A stretch of DNA of 64,000 nucleotides from Lucinisca nassula. Lineage: Eukaryota > Mollusca > Bivalvia > Lucinida > Lucinidae. A program made the position numbers and the translations under genes. The notes beneath the pieces were generated by a model, which searched no databases, was not told where the DNA came from, and saw only the letters and a program-made list of their open reading frames with translations. The stretch is from positions 94,478,931-94,542,930 of the forward strand of contig OY757023.1 of the NCBI GenBank assembly GCA_963580285.1. The letters run 5' to 3'. Each line of letters begins with the position of its first letter. Position 1 is the stretch's first letter. Shown here piece after piece: positions 22,641 to 32,766 of the stretch.

Positions 22641-22974
22641 ACAAAAAGAAAAAAATAAATAAATAAGAGGCTAGTGACAAACGTTTGTCAATAATGATTC
22701 CACGTATAAATTGGCTATTGGCAAACATTTGTCAATAACGAGTTCACATAAAAATGATCATTTTTGCATAAATATCTATGCTCATGGCAGTTTGAAGCCA
22801 TTGTCAAATGGATCGAAAGCCGTGCTCAAATTGCAAAAACCATGTTCAAATCATGAAATTCGCGTGCTGTTTGAACATGGGTTTTGAGCTTAAGATATCA
22901 CACGACTGGCCTTGTTTTGTTTACGTTACGTTGAGTGACCTAACGTTATCGCCCTGAACGTAGAATTTTTGGGT

Positions 22975-23300
22975 AAGGGCGAGGATTATGGCCATGTAAA
23001 GTCGATTTAAGCCCCCCAGTGGAATTCTTTCCTCTGACCGTTCCAAGGCGGTTCTTTTGTGGCGGTTTATTTATGTTGTTGTTTGTTACTTACTGTGTGT
23101 ATCACTTTTGTCTTTTTATTTTGGATGGCCATTTGGCCATTTTGTGGGAAAGTAACTGTCCTTATGGCCTTCCTTTGTTTAGGTTTCCACTATGGCCTGG
23201 TCGCTTCATGTTTGTGTTTCTTTCCCTTTGGTGTCTTTGATGGGTGGAGTAAGTTACTGGTATCGATTCCTGATCTTTGTTTTACTTCTACTTTTCTATG
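22975..23300 (+). repeat. Repeat F, copy 1
   Basis: Begins GGTAAGGGCGAGGATTATGG and runs through AAGCCCCCCAGTGGAATTC and TGTGGGAAAGTAACTGTCC to GATCTTTGTTTTACTTC. Other copies: 24824-25133, 25466-25848, 50668-51167. Function unknown; it may be a LINE untranslated region or a non-autonomous element. Confidence 0.8.
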
Positions 23301-23554
23301 ATGATGTCAGATGATGTCGGATGTGACGTCGAGATGTAAACAAGGTTTTTTTTTTGTTAAACAAAATGATGAAAATTTAGATTTTTCGTAATTTATAATT
23401 TATTTAGCCGTGGAACCGGGAGAAAAATAGTAAATCAAGTGAGAAATATATCCCGTTTAAATAAAACACCAATATTTGCTGTGTAAATTATCGGAGAAAG
23501 AAATAAACAGTAATCTTGAGCAGCAACAGTGTTTCATGGATACAAGTAAACAAT
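23301..23554. other. AT-rich spacer upstream of RNase H pseudogene
   Basis: No motif recognised beyond A/T runs and one TGACGTCGAGATG stretch. Confidence 0.45.
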
Positions 23555-23615
23555 ATGGAAGACGTCACAGTTATCTATGTTGATGGAGCCTGCAGGAATA
23601 ACGGACAGGATAATC

Positions 23616-24178
23616 CATCACGCAAACACGCCTATATAGTTTTGACCCCTTGAACCCCAATTTTATATAGTAAAACTCATTAGGAAAACATGGCCGTGTG
23701 AAATAATGGCGTCCAACATGGTGTCAGAAGTCAAATATATTAGATAAAAATGATAACATCTTTCTAATTTCTGCTTTCGGCATAGATTGTGGGTGCTCGT
23801 TAGAACCGCCTCAATGAGGCGGTTCTAACGAGTACCCACAATCTATTGTTTGGAGCAAAAATAAGGCAGATAATGTTTACCCCCTTACACCCCACTTTTT
23901 CCTATATAAAATGGGGTTTAGGGGGGTCTTCGTTTCACGGACTTGTTATCGTGATGTGGGGTTTACAGGGGTAAACCTTATTCTTCTTTTTTTTCTGCTC
24001 TAAAATAAAGATTGTGGGTACTCGTTAGAACCGCCTCATCGAGGCGGTTCTAACGTGTACCCACAATCTATATTTTGAGCAGAAAAAAGAAAAAAAAAAC
24101 ACAATTTTTCATCTTGAATATTTCATTTTTACGACGGTAAAATTTACATTGTATTTGTATAGGCATGTTTTCGTAATG
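23616..24178 (-). mobile_element. HP-A copy inside RNase H, itself split by HP-B
   Basis: CATCACGCAAACACGCC to GTTTTCGTAATG, C on both sides. The minor hairpin is broken after TAGTAAAACT by HP-B and resumes TGGGGTTTACAGGGG. Confidence 0.93.
23678..23956 (+). mobile_element. HP-B copy nested in HP-A
   Basis: CATTAGGAAAACATGG to GTTATCGTGATG. Uninterrupted HP-A copies read AAAACTGGGG at this site; here AAAACT and TGGGG flank the insert, a one-base T duplication. Confidence 0.92.
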
Positions 24179-24217
24179 CTCAGGGAGGCTGCGGAACATA
24201 CTGGGTGACTACCATTC

Positions 24218-24531
24218 GCAAGCCGGCCTCAGTGGCTCGGTCGGATGCGCGTCTGGCTGGTGATCAGGAGGACGCGGGTTCGACTCCCGCAGGGGTCGGA
24301 CACATTCTTTCGTGGAGATTGATCATGAAATCTTTTCTACGGTCATTCTCTCCCTTCCGCTGATTCAAGAAGGGCAGTTGTCAGTTTCTGGCGAAAGGAT
24401 GTGCACTGTACTGGTTAACCGCTTACGTATAAGCCTGCCCAGGAAAGTGTTGATAGGTAAACTGACCGGCTCAAAAATTACCTAAATAGTGTTGACTGGG
24501 CCGTAAAACTCTAATACAAATAAGCAAACAA
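24218..24531 (+). mobile_element. tRNA-headed SINE (type S2)
   Basis: The head GCCGGCCTCAGTGGCTCGG carries a B box GGTTCGACTCC. The body has the core ACTGGTTAACCGCTTACG and ends GGGCCGTAAAACTC. The 11-base duplication GACTACCATTC at 24207-24217 and 24532-24542 flanks it. It interrupts the RNase H pseudogene. Confidence 0.95.
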
Positions 24532-24823
24532 GACTACCATTCTCTTAATACTCAGGAATACCTTCTTGGAGAAAAGCAAACAAACAATAGGGCCGAATTG
24601 TCCGCAGCCATCATTGCCTTAACGCAAGCATATCACTTTAAAATGCCGTCCGTGGAAATATGCACATATAGTAAATATGTGAAAGAAGGTATCACAAAAT
24701 GGATCAGTAGAGTTATATGATCATTTTTTTATCTTAACAATATACCACTTAAATTTAAGAAAGAATATAAGAGATCGAAGAAATCTTAAAGCAATCAGAG
24801 ACACATTCTTCTTTCTCAAGACT

Positions 24824-25133
24824 TGAGGATTGTGGCCACGTAAAATCGATTTAAGCCCCCAGTGGAATTCGTTTCCGCTGACCGTTCCAAGGCAGTTCTT
24901 CTGTCGCGGTTTATTTTTGTTATGGTTTGTCTTTGGGTGTTTGTGTCGCTTAAATTATTTTGATTTGGATAGCCTTTAGGCCATTTTGTGGGAAAGTAAC
25001 TGTCCTTTTGGCTTTCCGCTGTTGGTGTTTCCATTAGGGTCTGTTGTTTCGTGTTTGTGTGTCTTTCCCTTTGGTGTCTTTGATGGGAGCTTTGGGTTGA
25101 TTGTATCGATTCCTGATCATTGCCGCCACTTGT
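24824..25133 (+). repeat. Repeat F, copy 2
   Basis: Starts within GAGGATTGTGGCCACG, lacking the GGTAAGGGC end, and stops at GATCATTGCCGCCACTT just before LINE-3 coding sequence. Confidence 0.8.
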
Positions 25134-27183
25134 ATTTTGGCTATAAAATTACGAAAGATGAAATAATCAAATGTATACGCAGTCTAAAAAAATAAGAAGT
25201 CATGTGGTTTAGATAGCATGGTCAATGAAATGATAAAAACTGGAAAAAATATTCTATTACCCTGTATTCATAAAATATTTAACACAGTATTACAACTTGG
25301 TATATATCCTGCAGAATGGAAGAAAGAATATATAAGCCTCGTTTTCAAATCCGGGGAACGATTCGATCCTTCTAATTACAGGGGCATCATAATTATGTCT
25401 TATATTGGCAAACATTTTAATTCAGTGTTAAATAACAGCCACTGCAGTGTAACACAAATTGGGTTTAGGAGGCCTTCATGCGGACTGAACAAATTATTTG
25501 GCTAAATCGCGACGTAAGTAAGGGCGAGGATTGTGGCCACGTAAAATCGATTTAAGCCCCCCAGTGGAATTCGTTTCCGCTGACCGTTCCGAGGCGGTTC
25601 TTCTGTCGCGGTTTATTTTTGTTACGGTTTGTCTTTGGGTGTTTGTGTCGCTTGTGTTATTTTATTTTGGATAGCCTATTAGCCATTTTGTGGGAAAGTA
25701 ACTGTCCTTTTGGCTTTCCGCTGTTGGTGTTTTCATAAGGGTCTTTTGTTTAATGTTTGTGTGTCTTTCTCTTTGGTGTCTCTGATGGGAGCTGTGGGTT
25801 GATTGTATCGTTTCCTGATCATTTCCCCCACTTCTTTTTTTTAAAAAGAACCCAAGGACTACAGATCATATGTTTGTCTTAAGAACACTAATTGAAAAAT
25901 ATACTAAACATAGTAATGCCCGTTTATTCACACGCTTCACTGACTTTGATTTGACTTTGATTCAGCTTAACATACAGCTGTCTTTCTTAAAATGCAAAAT
26001 ATTGGAATTTCGGGTTTGTTTCATAACATTGTTAAAGATCTGTACAATGGAAATATTTTGCAGCTTAAAATAGGTCATGGTATGAATGATGAGTTTCAAT
26101 CGGAGATAGTAGTGAGACAGGGTGACACTTTAAGCCCTAACCTATTTATTTTTTTATGAATGATTTACCAGATATTTTTGACGAAGAATGTGATGGTGCC
26201 TCACTTGGTAATTTTGAAATTAATTGTTTAATGTATGCAGATGATGTCATTATTGTATCGGAAAGTGAGAAAGGGTTGCATAACTGTTTAAAAAAAGCTT
26301 GAAAACTATTGTGATTTATGGTGTTTAGATATCAATATAGACAAAAAGAAAGTGCTTGTTTTTAACAAAAGTTGTAAGATTCTGAAGTATAAGTTCTGTT
26401 TTAATAGTCATTTAATCGAAAATGTACAAACATATAAATATTTAGGTGTTCTATTTTCAGCTTCTGGAACTTTTTCACATGTCAAATCAGATCTGTACAA
26501 TAGGGGCCTTAAAGCATTCTTTAAGCTTAAAAGTATTTTGGCGACCTATCTCCAAATATTTATACAGGTTTACACATATTTGACCATACTACTGTAAAGC
26601 CTGTTTTACTTTATGGGTGTAAAGTATGGGGTACATGTGGCCCATCAGCAGCTGCTGTAAAGAGAGAAGTAGATTTTAAATTAGAAAAAAGGTTACAATA
26701 ACATATAATGTGAAAAGCTGGCTTTAAAATATTATAAATACATAATCGGGATGCATAAAAGAACTACAAATAGACTGTATATGGTGATTTTAGTAGGACC
26801 CCATTATTCATTGATATAGTTTGTTCTATTACAATTAAGGCGTAACTTTACCAAATTTAGTGACACAGAGGCCTTTCTGATATTTAATCTTCATCAGTGT
26901 GTCTCAACCCCAAAGTTTTGAAACCGAAACGGATGATGGACAAGACCCGACAAACACAGCACATCCCCACAGTACAATATTTTAGAAGAATTGAGGAAAT
27001 GCATAACAATAGTCTTCTAGGACAAACATTTGGCGTTGGTAAAGAATTACATATGAGCGGTAGACTGAGTTGGTTTACAAGTTGTTCATTTTATTAAAAC
27101 AATTAAACATTGACACTGACATGAGTGTAGAAGAAATTAAATCCAAATTAATAAAAAGATCACTGGAATTATGGGAGAAACGT
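25134..27183 (+). pseudogene. LINE-3 of this window: decayed reverse transcriptase
   Basis: RT pieces in several frames: KITKDEIIKCIRSLKK, then KTGKNILLPCIHKIFN and FDPSNYRGIIIMSYIGK (25218-25505). After a repeat F insert come TTDHMFVLRTLIEKY, VRQGDTLSPNLF, LMYADDVIIVSE (YADD at 26233-26244) and VQTYKYLGVLFSASGTF. A C-terminal piece at 26897-27097 includes IPTVQYFRRIEEMHNN, and coding similarity fades at ELWEKR near 27183. Frameshifts and stops are frequent, so this is the oldest of the three LINEs. The YADD box itself is intact. Confidence 0.85.
25466..25848 (+). repeat. Repeat F, copy 3, inserted in LINE-3 RT
   Basis: The RT reads up to TQIGFR and resumes with TTDHMFVLRT at about 25864. 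Between them is F, here with extra 5' sequence GCCTTCATGCGGACT that also occurs in copy 4, followed by TAAGTAAGGGCGAGG. This shows F is longer than copies 1 and 2. Confidence 0.8.
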
Positions 27184-27550
27184 GAAGCGAGTCGGACCGC
27201 TCGTTAAACACTAGCGGTTTCTATGGGCGGTAGGACTTGAGATGTTATTTCATCTCATTACGAAAACACGCCTATACAAATACATTGTAAACGCTTCCAC
27301 CGTAAAAACGAAAATGTTAAGATGAAAAATTATGATATTGTTCTTATTTCTGCTCAAACTATAGAGGCGGTTTAAGGAATTCCCACAGTCTATATTTTTG
27401 AGCAGAAAAAGGTTTACCCCTGTAAACACAAGATTTACTATATAAAAGTGGGGTTGAAGGGGTAAAATTATATACATGTAGGCATGTTTTCGTGATGTAA
27501 TTGTCAGGTAAAAGGCCCACAAAATCGGAAACAACGTCTCAAAAAACATC
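27184..27550 (+). mobile_element. S1 SINE fragment split by HP-A
   Basis: Left piece 27184-27248 carries GAGATGTTATTTCATCT; right piece from 27498 resumes AATTGTCAGGTAAAAGG. The break lies in the S1 segment TCATCTCAATGTC. Confidence 0.8.
27249..27497 (+). mobile_element. HP-A copy nested in S1 SINE
   Basis: T on both sides. The left half of the core is lost (TATAGAGGCGGTTTAAGG), leaving only one arm. Confidence 0.88.
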
Positions 27551-27673
27551 CACTCAAACAACTTAACAATTACAAGTATAATGTATGAGCCAAGAATACT
27601 CGTTTGTTGGCATTTGAGAACATTAAAGGCGAGGATTCGAGTAACAAGCCTTGAAAGGTACTTGCTTTCAAAC

Positions 27674-27957
27674 CATCACGACAACATACCTATATAATTT
27701 TGAACCCCCTCGAAACCCACTTTTATATAGTAAAACTGGGGTTTACAGGGATAAAATATACACGTACATGTATGTAGATCTGCTCTAAAATATAGATTGT
27801 GGGTACTCGTTAGAACCGCCTCGATGAGGCGGTTCTAACGTGCACACACAATCTAGATTTTGTGCCGAAATAAGAAAAATATCACCATTGTTCCTCTCCT
27901 GTTTTTTTTTCGGCGGTAAAATTTACAATGTATGTGTATAGACGTGTTTCCGTAATG
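27674..27957 (-). mobile_element. HP-A copy
   Basis: CATCACGACAACATACC to GTTTCCGTAATG, C outside both ends; core palindrome complete. Confidence 0.9.
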
Positions 27958-28035
27958 CATCCAAAGGCAAGTTTTCTGATGGTCTGCCTTATATTGTATA
28001 TGGAACTAATTATGAGAGCAATAATATTATTTGCG

Positions 28036-28331
28036 GCCCCCGCCCATAGGGGCTTAAAGAAATATATGGGCTGCATGATGCTTCCACGCAGTGCTGAAAC
28101 CGACCCACACACGAGTACTGGTAAACAGCTTAGATGATCTAAGCTTGCCCAGACAAAGGGGTGCGAGTCGGATCGTGCATGCTTATAAACCATATTGGTT
28201 TCATTGGGCGTCAGGGTTTGGATGTGCCATTTCATTACCATGTCGGGTAAAAGTCCCACTAAATTGGAAGCAACGTCTCCAAAATGGCCTTTACAGTGTT
28301 GACGGGGACGTTAAACCTAAAAAAAAAAAAT
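28036..28331 (+). mobile_element. S1 SINE
   Basis: Complete from the head hairpin GCCCCCGCCCATAGGGGC to GACGTTAAACCT and an A-run tail. Confidence 0.92.
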
Positions 28332-28606
28332 AACACACAATTACTGGAATCGAATTTGGAACTGAAGTGAAATTTGAGCAATATATGAGATTGTGTTACT
28401 TATCTTATCAAAGACAAGCGAAGGCCCAGTGGACCTTTCGTATTCGCGCCGTCTCCCAATCACGTCAACAAGTCCGTGAAATGAACACCCCCAACCCCTA
28501 TTTGTATAGAGAAATATGAGGTTTTCGTGGGTATACATTGTTTTTCTTAATTTTTCTCCAAGACATAGGTTGTAGATACTCGTTAGAACTGCCTTCATGA
28601 GGCGGT

Positions 28607-29156
28607 TTTAACCCTTCTCTTGCTGAATTTTCATTTAAGTCACACCCATCTCTGACTTTGAACCAATCAGATTACTTGATGTTATTTATTTCTACAAACT
28701 CATAAACTGAACGTCAAACAGTGTAACCGCCCCGCCCATCGGGGCTTGGAGAAATAGATTGGGCTGCACGATGCTTCCACGCAGAGCTGTTACCGCACAA
28801 TAGTACTGGTAATCCACTTAGAAGGTCTAAGCCTGCCCAGGAAAACTGCTGCGATTCGGCCCGTCCATGGGTTTCATTGGGCGGCAGGGATTGAGATGTC
28901 ATTTCATCTCAATGTCGGGTAAAAGTCCCACAAAATTGGAAGCAACGTCTCCAAAATGACCTAAATAGTGTTGGCGGGGACGTTAAACCTCAAATCAAAC
29001 AAACAAAAATCAAACAGTGTAGATCCTGATCAGATGGCTTCTGCTATCTGATCTGGATCTACACTGTTAGATCCTGACCAGATGGTTTCGGCCATCTGAT
29101 CTGGATCTACACTGTTTGCAAAGATAGGGGTTGTCCTGAACAGCAAGATAAGAGCT
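28607..29156 (+). mobile_element. piggyBac-type MITE (C1) carrying an S1 SINE
   Basis: Ends CCCTTCTCTTGCTG and CAGCAAGATAAGAG next to TTAACC / CTAACC. The central hairpin is present twice in tandem (29018-29065 and 29070-29117). An S1 SINE lies in its left half. Confidence 0.8.
28726..29009 (+). mobile_element. S1 SINE with clear target duplication
   Basis: TCAAACAGTGTA at 28714-28725 and 29010-29021 flanks it, which fixes the S1 ends: ACCGCCCCGCCCATCGGGG at the 5' side and (CAAA)n at the 3' side, 284 bases in all. Confidence 0.95.
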
Positions 29157-29242
29157 AACCGGAGCACCAACAAACTACGTTTGCAGTGTAAATAAAATAT
29201 ATCACGGACTTTTCATGAGACAAGTAGCCATTTTGGAGTTAA

Positions 29243-29720
29243 TCAGGTCATCTACTCATCACTATCAACCGATGTATCAACTTTCATCAAATTTCAAGGT
29301 TCTAGCTTCAAATGATGGTTTTAGATATTTTGCTGAAAAAATTTATACATTTTCTTTCAAAGGACCATAACTCAGAAAAGAGGCATACTCCTGATGAGAA
29401 AAAAAAAACAAACAAAAAAAAAAAAAACGTGTCAGTTATATATTCAACCAATATATGATTTCAAAACCCTAGCATGCACGGACAGAAACTATGCTTTACA
29501 GCAAAAAGCGTTACGGACGCAAAGACGCACGCCTGTCCACGGACGCATACACGTATACGCTGCAGAAACAATATGCCCCTCCAACTTCTGTTGGAAGCAT
29601 AAAATATGGGGACTTTAACAAGTCTAAATATAGTCAAATGCTTATCAGAGGTCATATGGCACAAATGCAGGTAGAAACCACATCTGTATTACAATGCAAT
29701 CAATATAGGAGCATATCGAC
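29243..29720. other. Spacer with no recognised feature
   Basis: A/T-rich with an A-run at 29399-29428. Short frames show no family motifs. Confidence 0.45.
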
Positions 29721-29936
29721 TTAACCCATTTGATACCGGAAACCCCAAAACGGGTAGTTTGCAAACAGTGCAGGCCCAGATCAGAACGCGGCGCCTGATC
29801 AGGGTCTACACTGTTTGCAAAATATAAGCCAATTTTCATATGTTTTTTGAAGAAAACAACCTGACACCCCTGAATTTTGAAATGGACTCCTGCTATACAT
29901 AAGAAGGAAGATTCTATTTGGTACAAAAAGGGTTAA
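29721..29936 (+). mobile_element. piggyBac-type MITE (C2), best copy
   Basis: TTAACCCATTTGATACC at the left and GGTACAAAAAGGGTTAA at the right: TTAA target duplication with CCC...GGG termini, the piggyBac signature. The centre is TTTGCAAACAGTGCAGG with its inverse. Confidence 0.88.
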
Positions 29937-30247
29937 AATATGTGCTTAGGCTGGTACCACTCACTGATCAGATACGTGTCGCCGTTCACACTAGGAGGCA
30001 TACCATATTTATTTCAGAATAAAAGAGGCACCCACCTGGGACACAGATAATGAAGATAAAACAAGTCTTTTATTTTTTTTTTTTTTTATTTTTTATTTTT
30101 TGTCGCGTTTTTCGGCGACAACTTCTTTATTTTTGATATTTGGTCAATACATCCAGCGAGAAAGTTGCGGACGAGAAGCTCCGCCAGGAGAAGCTCTCGT
30201 TAAGGACTCAGCCTCTTGAATGGTTTACTGTTTGTTCTAATCATATG

Positions 30248-30474
30248 CATTTCGATAACACGCCCGTACAACATAGTGCATTTTTCACACCTCCAAAATG
30301 CCTACTTTTCTGATGAAAATCCTTCATATTTTTCTTATAAATGCTCAAAACATAGGATGTGGGTGTCTTGGAGCAGAAATGAGAAAACTAATGAAGACCC
30401 CCGTAAACCCCAGTTTTCTCTATATAAAGTGGGGTTTAGGGGGGTCTTCATTTCACGGACGTGTTCACGTGATG
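30248..30474 (+). mobile_element. HP-B copy lacking the central palindrome
   Basis: CATTTCGATAACACGCCC to GTTCACGTGATG, G on both sides. Sequence passes from ATAGGATGTGGGTG straight to TCTTGGAGCAGAAATG: both core arms are missing while all flanks remain. Confidence 0.9.
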
Positions 30475-30935
30475 GACTTTTTAAAATTTCTGAAATTTTC
30501 GATAAAAACTGAGTCAAATTCCGTCATGTAAACAAATGACTGGCCAATATCTATATATGGATAAATCCCGTGCAGCCAACGAAGTGTCCAACTCAAGGAA
30601 CGTTGTACAAATCATTAGAGTGTGGACGATCAAAAACATGAAGTACGTTGTTTTAGTGGCAAACCATTTGTAAAGACAAAACAGATCATACGCCTTTGAT
30701 CTGTATCGATATTCTTTTTTTAAATACTATTCCAGTCAATTTCACTCTCGAACTTGCACATTGCTTACATGCAGGTTGTTGGAATGACCCACATAATTAT
30801 CCGAACAGACGACAAATCGCCAATCCGTCAATGTGGGACCAGTGGAAACCGAAAATTTCGCGCAAGCTTGAACTTTAAGAAATTTCCATCTGATTACTAC
30901 GGAACCCGGGAAGGGACATGATTTTTTTTTATCTT

Positions 30936-31425
30936 ATAAGTTGTGCGCACAAGATAATATCTTGTGCGGACAAGATATTATCTTGTGCGGACAACATATT
31001 ATCTTGTGCGGACAATATATAATCTTGTGCGGACAAGATAATATCTTGTCCGCACAACATAATATATTGTCCGCACAAGATATTATTTTGTGCGAACAAG
31101 ATATTTTCTTGTCCGCACAAGATAATATCTTGTCTGCACAACATAGATCTTTTGCGCACAAGATATTATCTTGTCCGCACAAGATATTACCTTGTCCGCA
31201 CAAGATGATATCTTGTCCGCACAACTTCCCAAGATCTATGTTGTGAAAACAAGATAATATGTTGTGCGAACAAGATAATATCTTGTGCGCACAAGATATT
31301 ATGTTGTGCGAACATGATCATATCTTGTCCGCACAAGTATCTTGTCCGCACAAGATAATATAATGTGCGAACAAGATAATATCTTGTCTGCTCAAGATAT
31401 TATCTTGTTCGCCCAAAATAATAAT
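30936..31425. repeat. 21-bp palindromic minisatellite, ~23 units
   Basis: Unit CTTGTGCGGACAAGATATTAT and variants such as CTTGTCCGCACAAGATAATA. Each unit is itself an inverted repeat, so the array can pair with any neighbour. Because 21 is divisible by 3, several frames on both strands stay open; they are not genes. Confidence 0.97.
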
Positions 31426-31682
31426 AAAAAAATCATGTCCCTTTCCGGGTTCCGTAGATTACCGCTCTGCTTATATGAATTAGGGGCATGGAGCCTTTTT
31501 TGAGAAGCTGGTGAAGCTTCTCGTCTGCAACTTTCTCGCTGGATGTACATGTATCGAACAAAATCAAAAATAAAGAAGTTGTCACCGAAAAACGCGGCAA
31601 AAAAAGAAAAAAAAAAAGATAAAAACTTGATTAATTTATGTGCGTATGTGCGAAGGCGGACCGGACTGACTCTCGGCAGTGG

Positions 31683-31683
<1 letters not shown>

Positions 31684-31763
<80 letters not shown>
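31684..31763 (+). repeat. (TC)n microsatellite
   Basis: About 40 TC units. Confidence 0.98.
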
Positions 31764-31766
<3 letters not shown>

Positions 31767-31879
31767 AAACACTATGCCACTATGTTTGTCCCTAATACAT
31801 GTAGCTGTACATGGTTGAAATGCTTAAATTTTTTACATGGTTGTAAAATCTAAACATTTTCAGAGAGGATTTCCAGACA

Positions 31880-32036
31880 CTTCGGCCCCACTACCACCTC
31901 GGCCCCTTGACAGGTCGGCCCAAAACCAAGTCGGTCCTAGACACCTCGGCCCTAGTCACCTCGGCCCTAGACACCTCGGCCCCACTGTCACCTCGGCCCC
32001 TAGACATATCGGCCCCAAAGACACCTCGGCCCCACT
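31880..32036 (+). repeat. CTCGGCCC minisatellite
   Basis: About ten short units built on CACCTCGGCCC(C)TAG, irregular spacing 12-20 bases. Confidence 0.9.
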
Positions 32037-32079
32037 TTTGATATATGTTAGGTAATGGGCATTTATATCATGTTAAAAT

Positions 32080-32330
32080 CGGCCCCGCCCATCGGGACTT
32101 CAAGAAACCGACACTCTGTGACACGAGTACTGGTAAACCGCTTAGAGGTTCTAAACCTGGCCAGGAAAAGTTGTGACAGTCGGACAGTTCATACTTATTG
32201 GTTTCATTTGGGTGCAGGGCTTGTAATTTCATCTCAATGTCGGGTAAAATTCCCACAAAATTGGAAGCAACGTCTCCAAAATGACCGATACAGTGTTGAT
32301 TGGGGGCGTTAAAGGTCAAATCTAACAAAC
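32080..32330 (+). mobile_element. S1 SINE with internal deletion
   Basis: Head hairpin and 3' half are present; about 40 bases after CTTCAAGAAA, including the GGGCTGCATGATGC block, are missing. Confidence 0.88.
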
Positions 32331-32337
32331 AACACAT

Positions 32338-32766
32338 GTTAACAAGCCCGTGTAATGAACTCCCCTTTAAGCCCTAGTTTATTTGGGGAAAACTTGGTTT
32401 CATAGGAGCATACATTATTTACATCTCGAAGACACGCCTATATAATTTTGATCCCCTTGAGCCCACCTTTTTATATCCTAAAACTAGGGTTTACTGGGTT
32501 AAACCTTATTTTTCTTATTTCTGCTCTTAAATATAGATTATGGGTACTCGTTAGAAAAGCCTCGATGAGGTGGTTCTAACGAGTACCCACAATCTATATT
32601 TTAGAGCAGACATAATAAAAAATCTCACAATTTTTCCTCTTATTATATTCGTTTGTTTGTTTTTTTTGTTTTTGTTTTTTTTGACGGTAAAGTTTACAAT
32701 GCAATTGTATAGGCGTGGTTTCTGCTCCAAGATACCGGTTGTGTGTACTGGTTAGAACCGTCTCAA
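32338..32766 (-). mobile_element. HP-B copy split by HP-A
   Basis: Left part 32338-32421 (GTTAACAAGCCCGTGTAATG); right part 32718-32766 resumes TTTCTGCTCCAAGATACC and stops in the core. Here HP-A entered HP-B, the reverse of 16470 and 23616. Confidence 0.75.
32422..32717 (-). mobile_element. HP-A copy nested in HP-B
   Basis: CATCTCGAAGACACGCC to ATAGGCGTGG; right terminus slightly eroded. A GT-rich run expands the region near 32650-32682. Confidence 0.82.

Larger units (their letters stand above)
23555..24717 (+). pseudogene. RNase H pseudogene in three pieces
   Basis: RNase HI cleaves the RNA strand of RNA/DNA hybrids. Piece 1 (23555-23615) reads VTVIYVDGACRNNGQDN, the start of the fold with the first catalytic Asp. 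Piece 2 (24179-24217) gives GGCGTYW. Piece 3 (from 24532) gives LLGEKQTNNRAELSAAI with the catalytic Glu, then a C-T-Y-S-K-Y-V block where a catalytic Asp is usual (TDSKYV). HP-A at 23616-24178 and a SINE at 24218-24531 separate the pieces. The frame stops near 24717, well short of a full domain. It could be a retroelement RNase H or a retrocopy of a cellular gene; no introns can be judged. Confidence 0.8.
28451..29242 (-). mobile_element. HP-B copy split by piggyBac-type MITE
   Basis: Left half 28451-28606 stops in the right hairpin arm (GAGGCGGTTTTAA); right half 29157-29242 resumes GGAGCACCAACAAACTACG. The insert is a C1 MITE. Confidence 0.8.
30060..31640. mobile_element. Foldback element enclosing a palindromic 21-bp array
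   Basis: The left arm (about 30090-30200) and right arm (31495-31612) are inverted: CGTTTTTCGGCGACAACTTC, ACATCCAGCGAGAAAGTTGC and GACGAGAAGCT recur as complements. A second inverted pair, TACGGAACCCGGGAAGGG (30899-30916) and its complement (31440-31457), directly brackets the array. An HP-B copy lies in the left half. Confidence 0.75.

Noticed and set aside
25466..25848. Repeat F as a spliceosomal intron of LINE-3
   Set aside because: It begins with a donor-like GTAAG, but other copies sit in a SINE and beside unrelated sequence, and no consistent acceptor was seen.
30929..31246. Open frames of 76-101 codons on both strands with 7-residue repeats
   Set aside because: They are by-products of a 21-bp palindromic minisatellite whose period is a multiple of three.
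30936..31425. CRISPR-like array
   Set aside because: Contiguous 21-bp units without spacers.
31392..31772. 126-codon frame with Arg-Glu repeats
   Set aside because: Translation of the (TC)n microsatellite.
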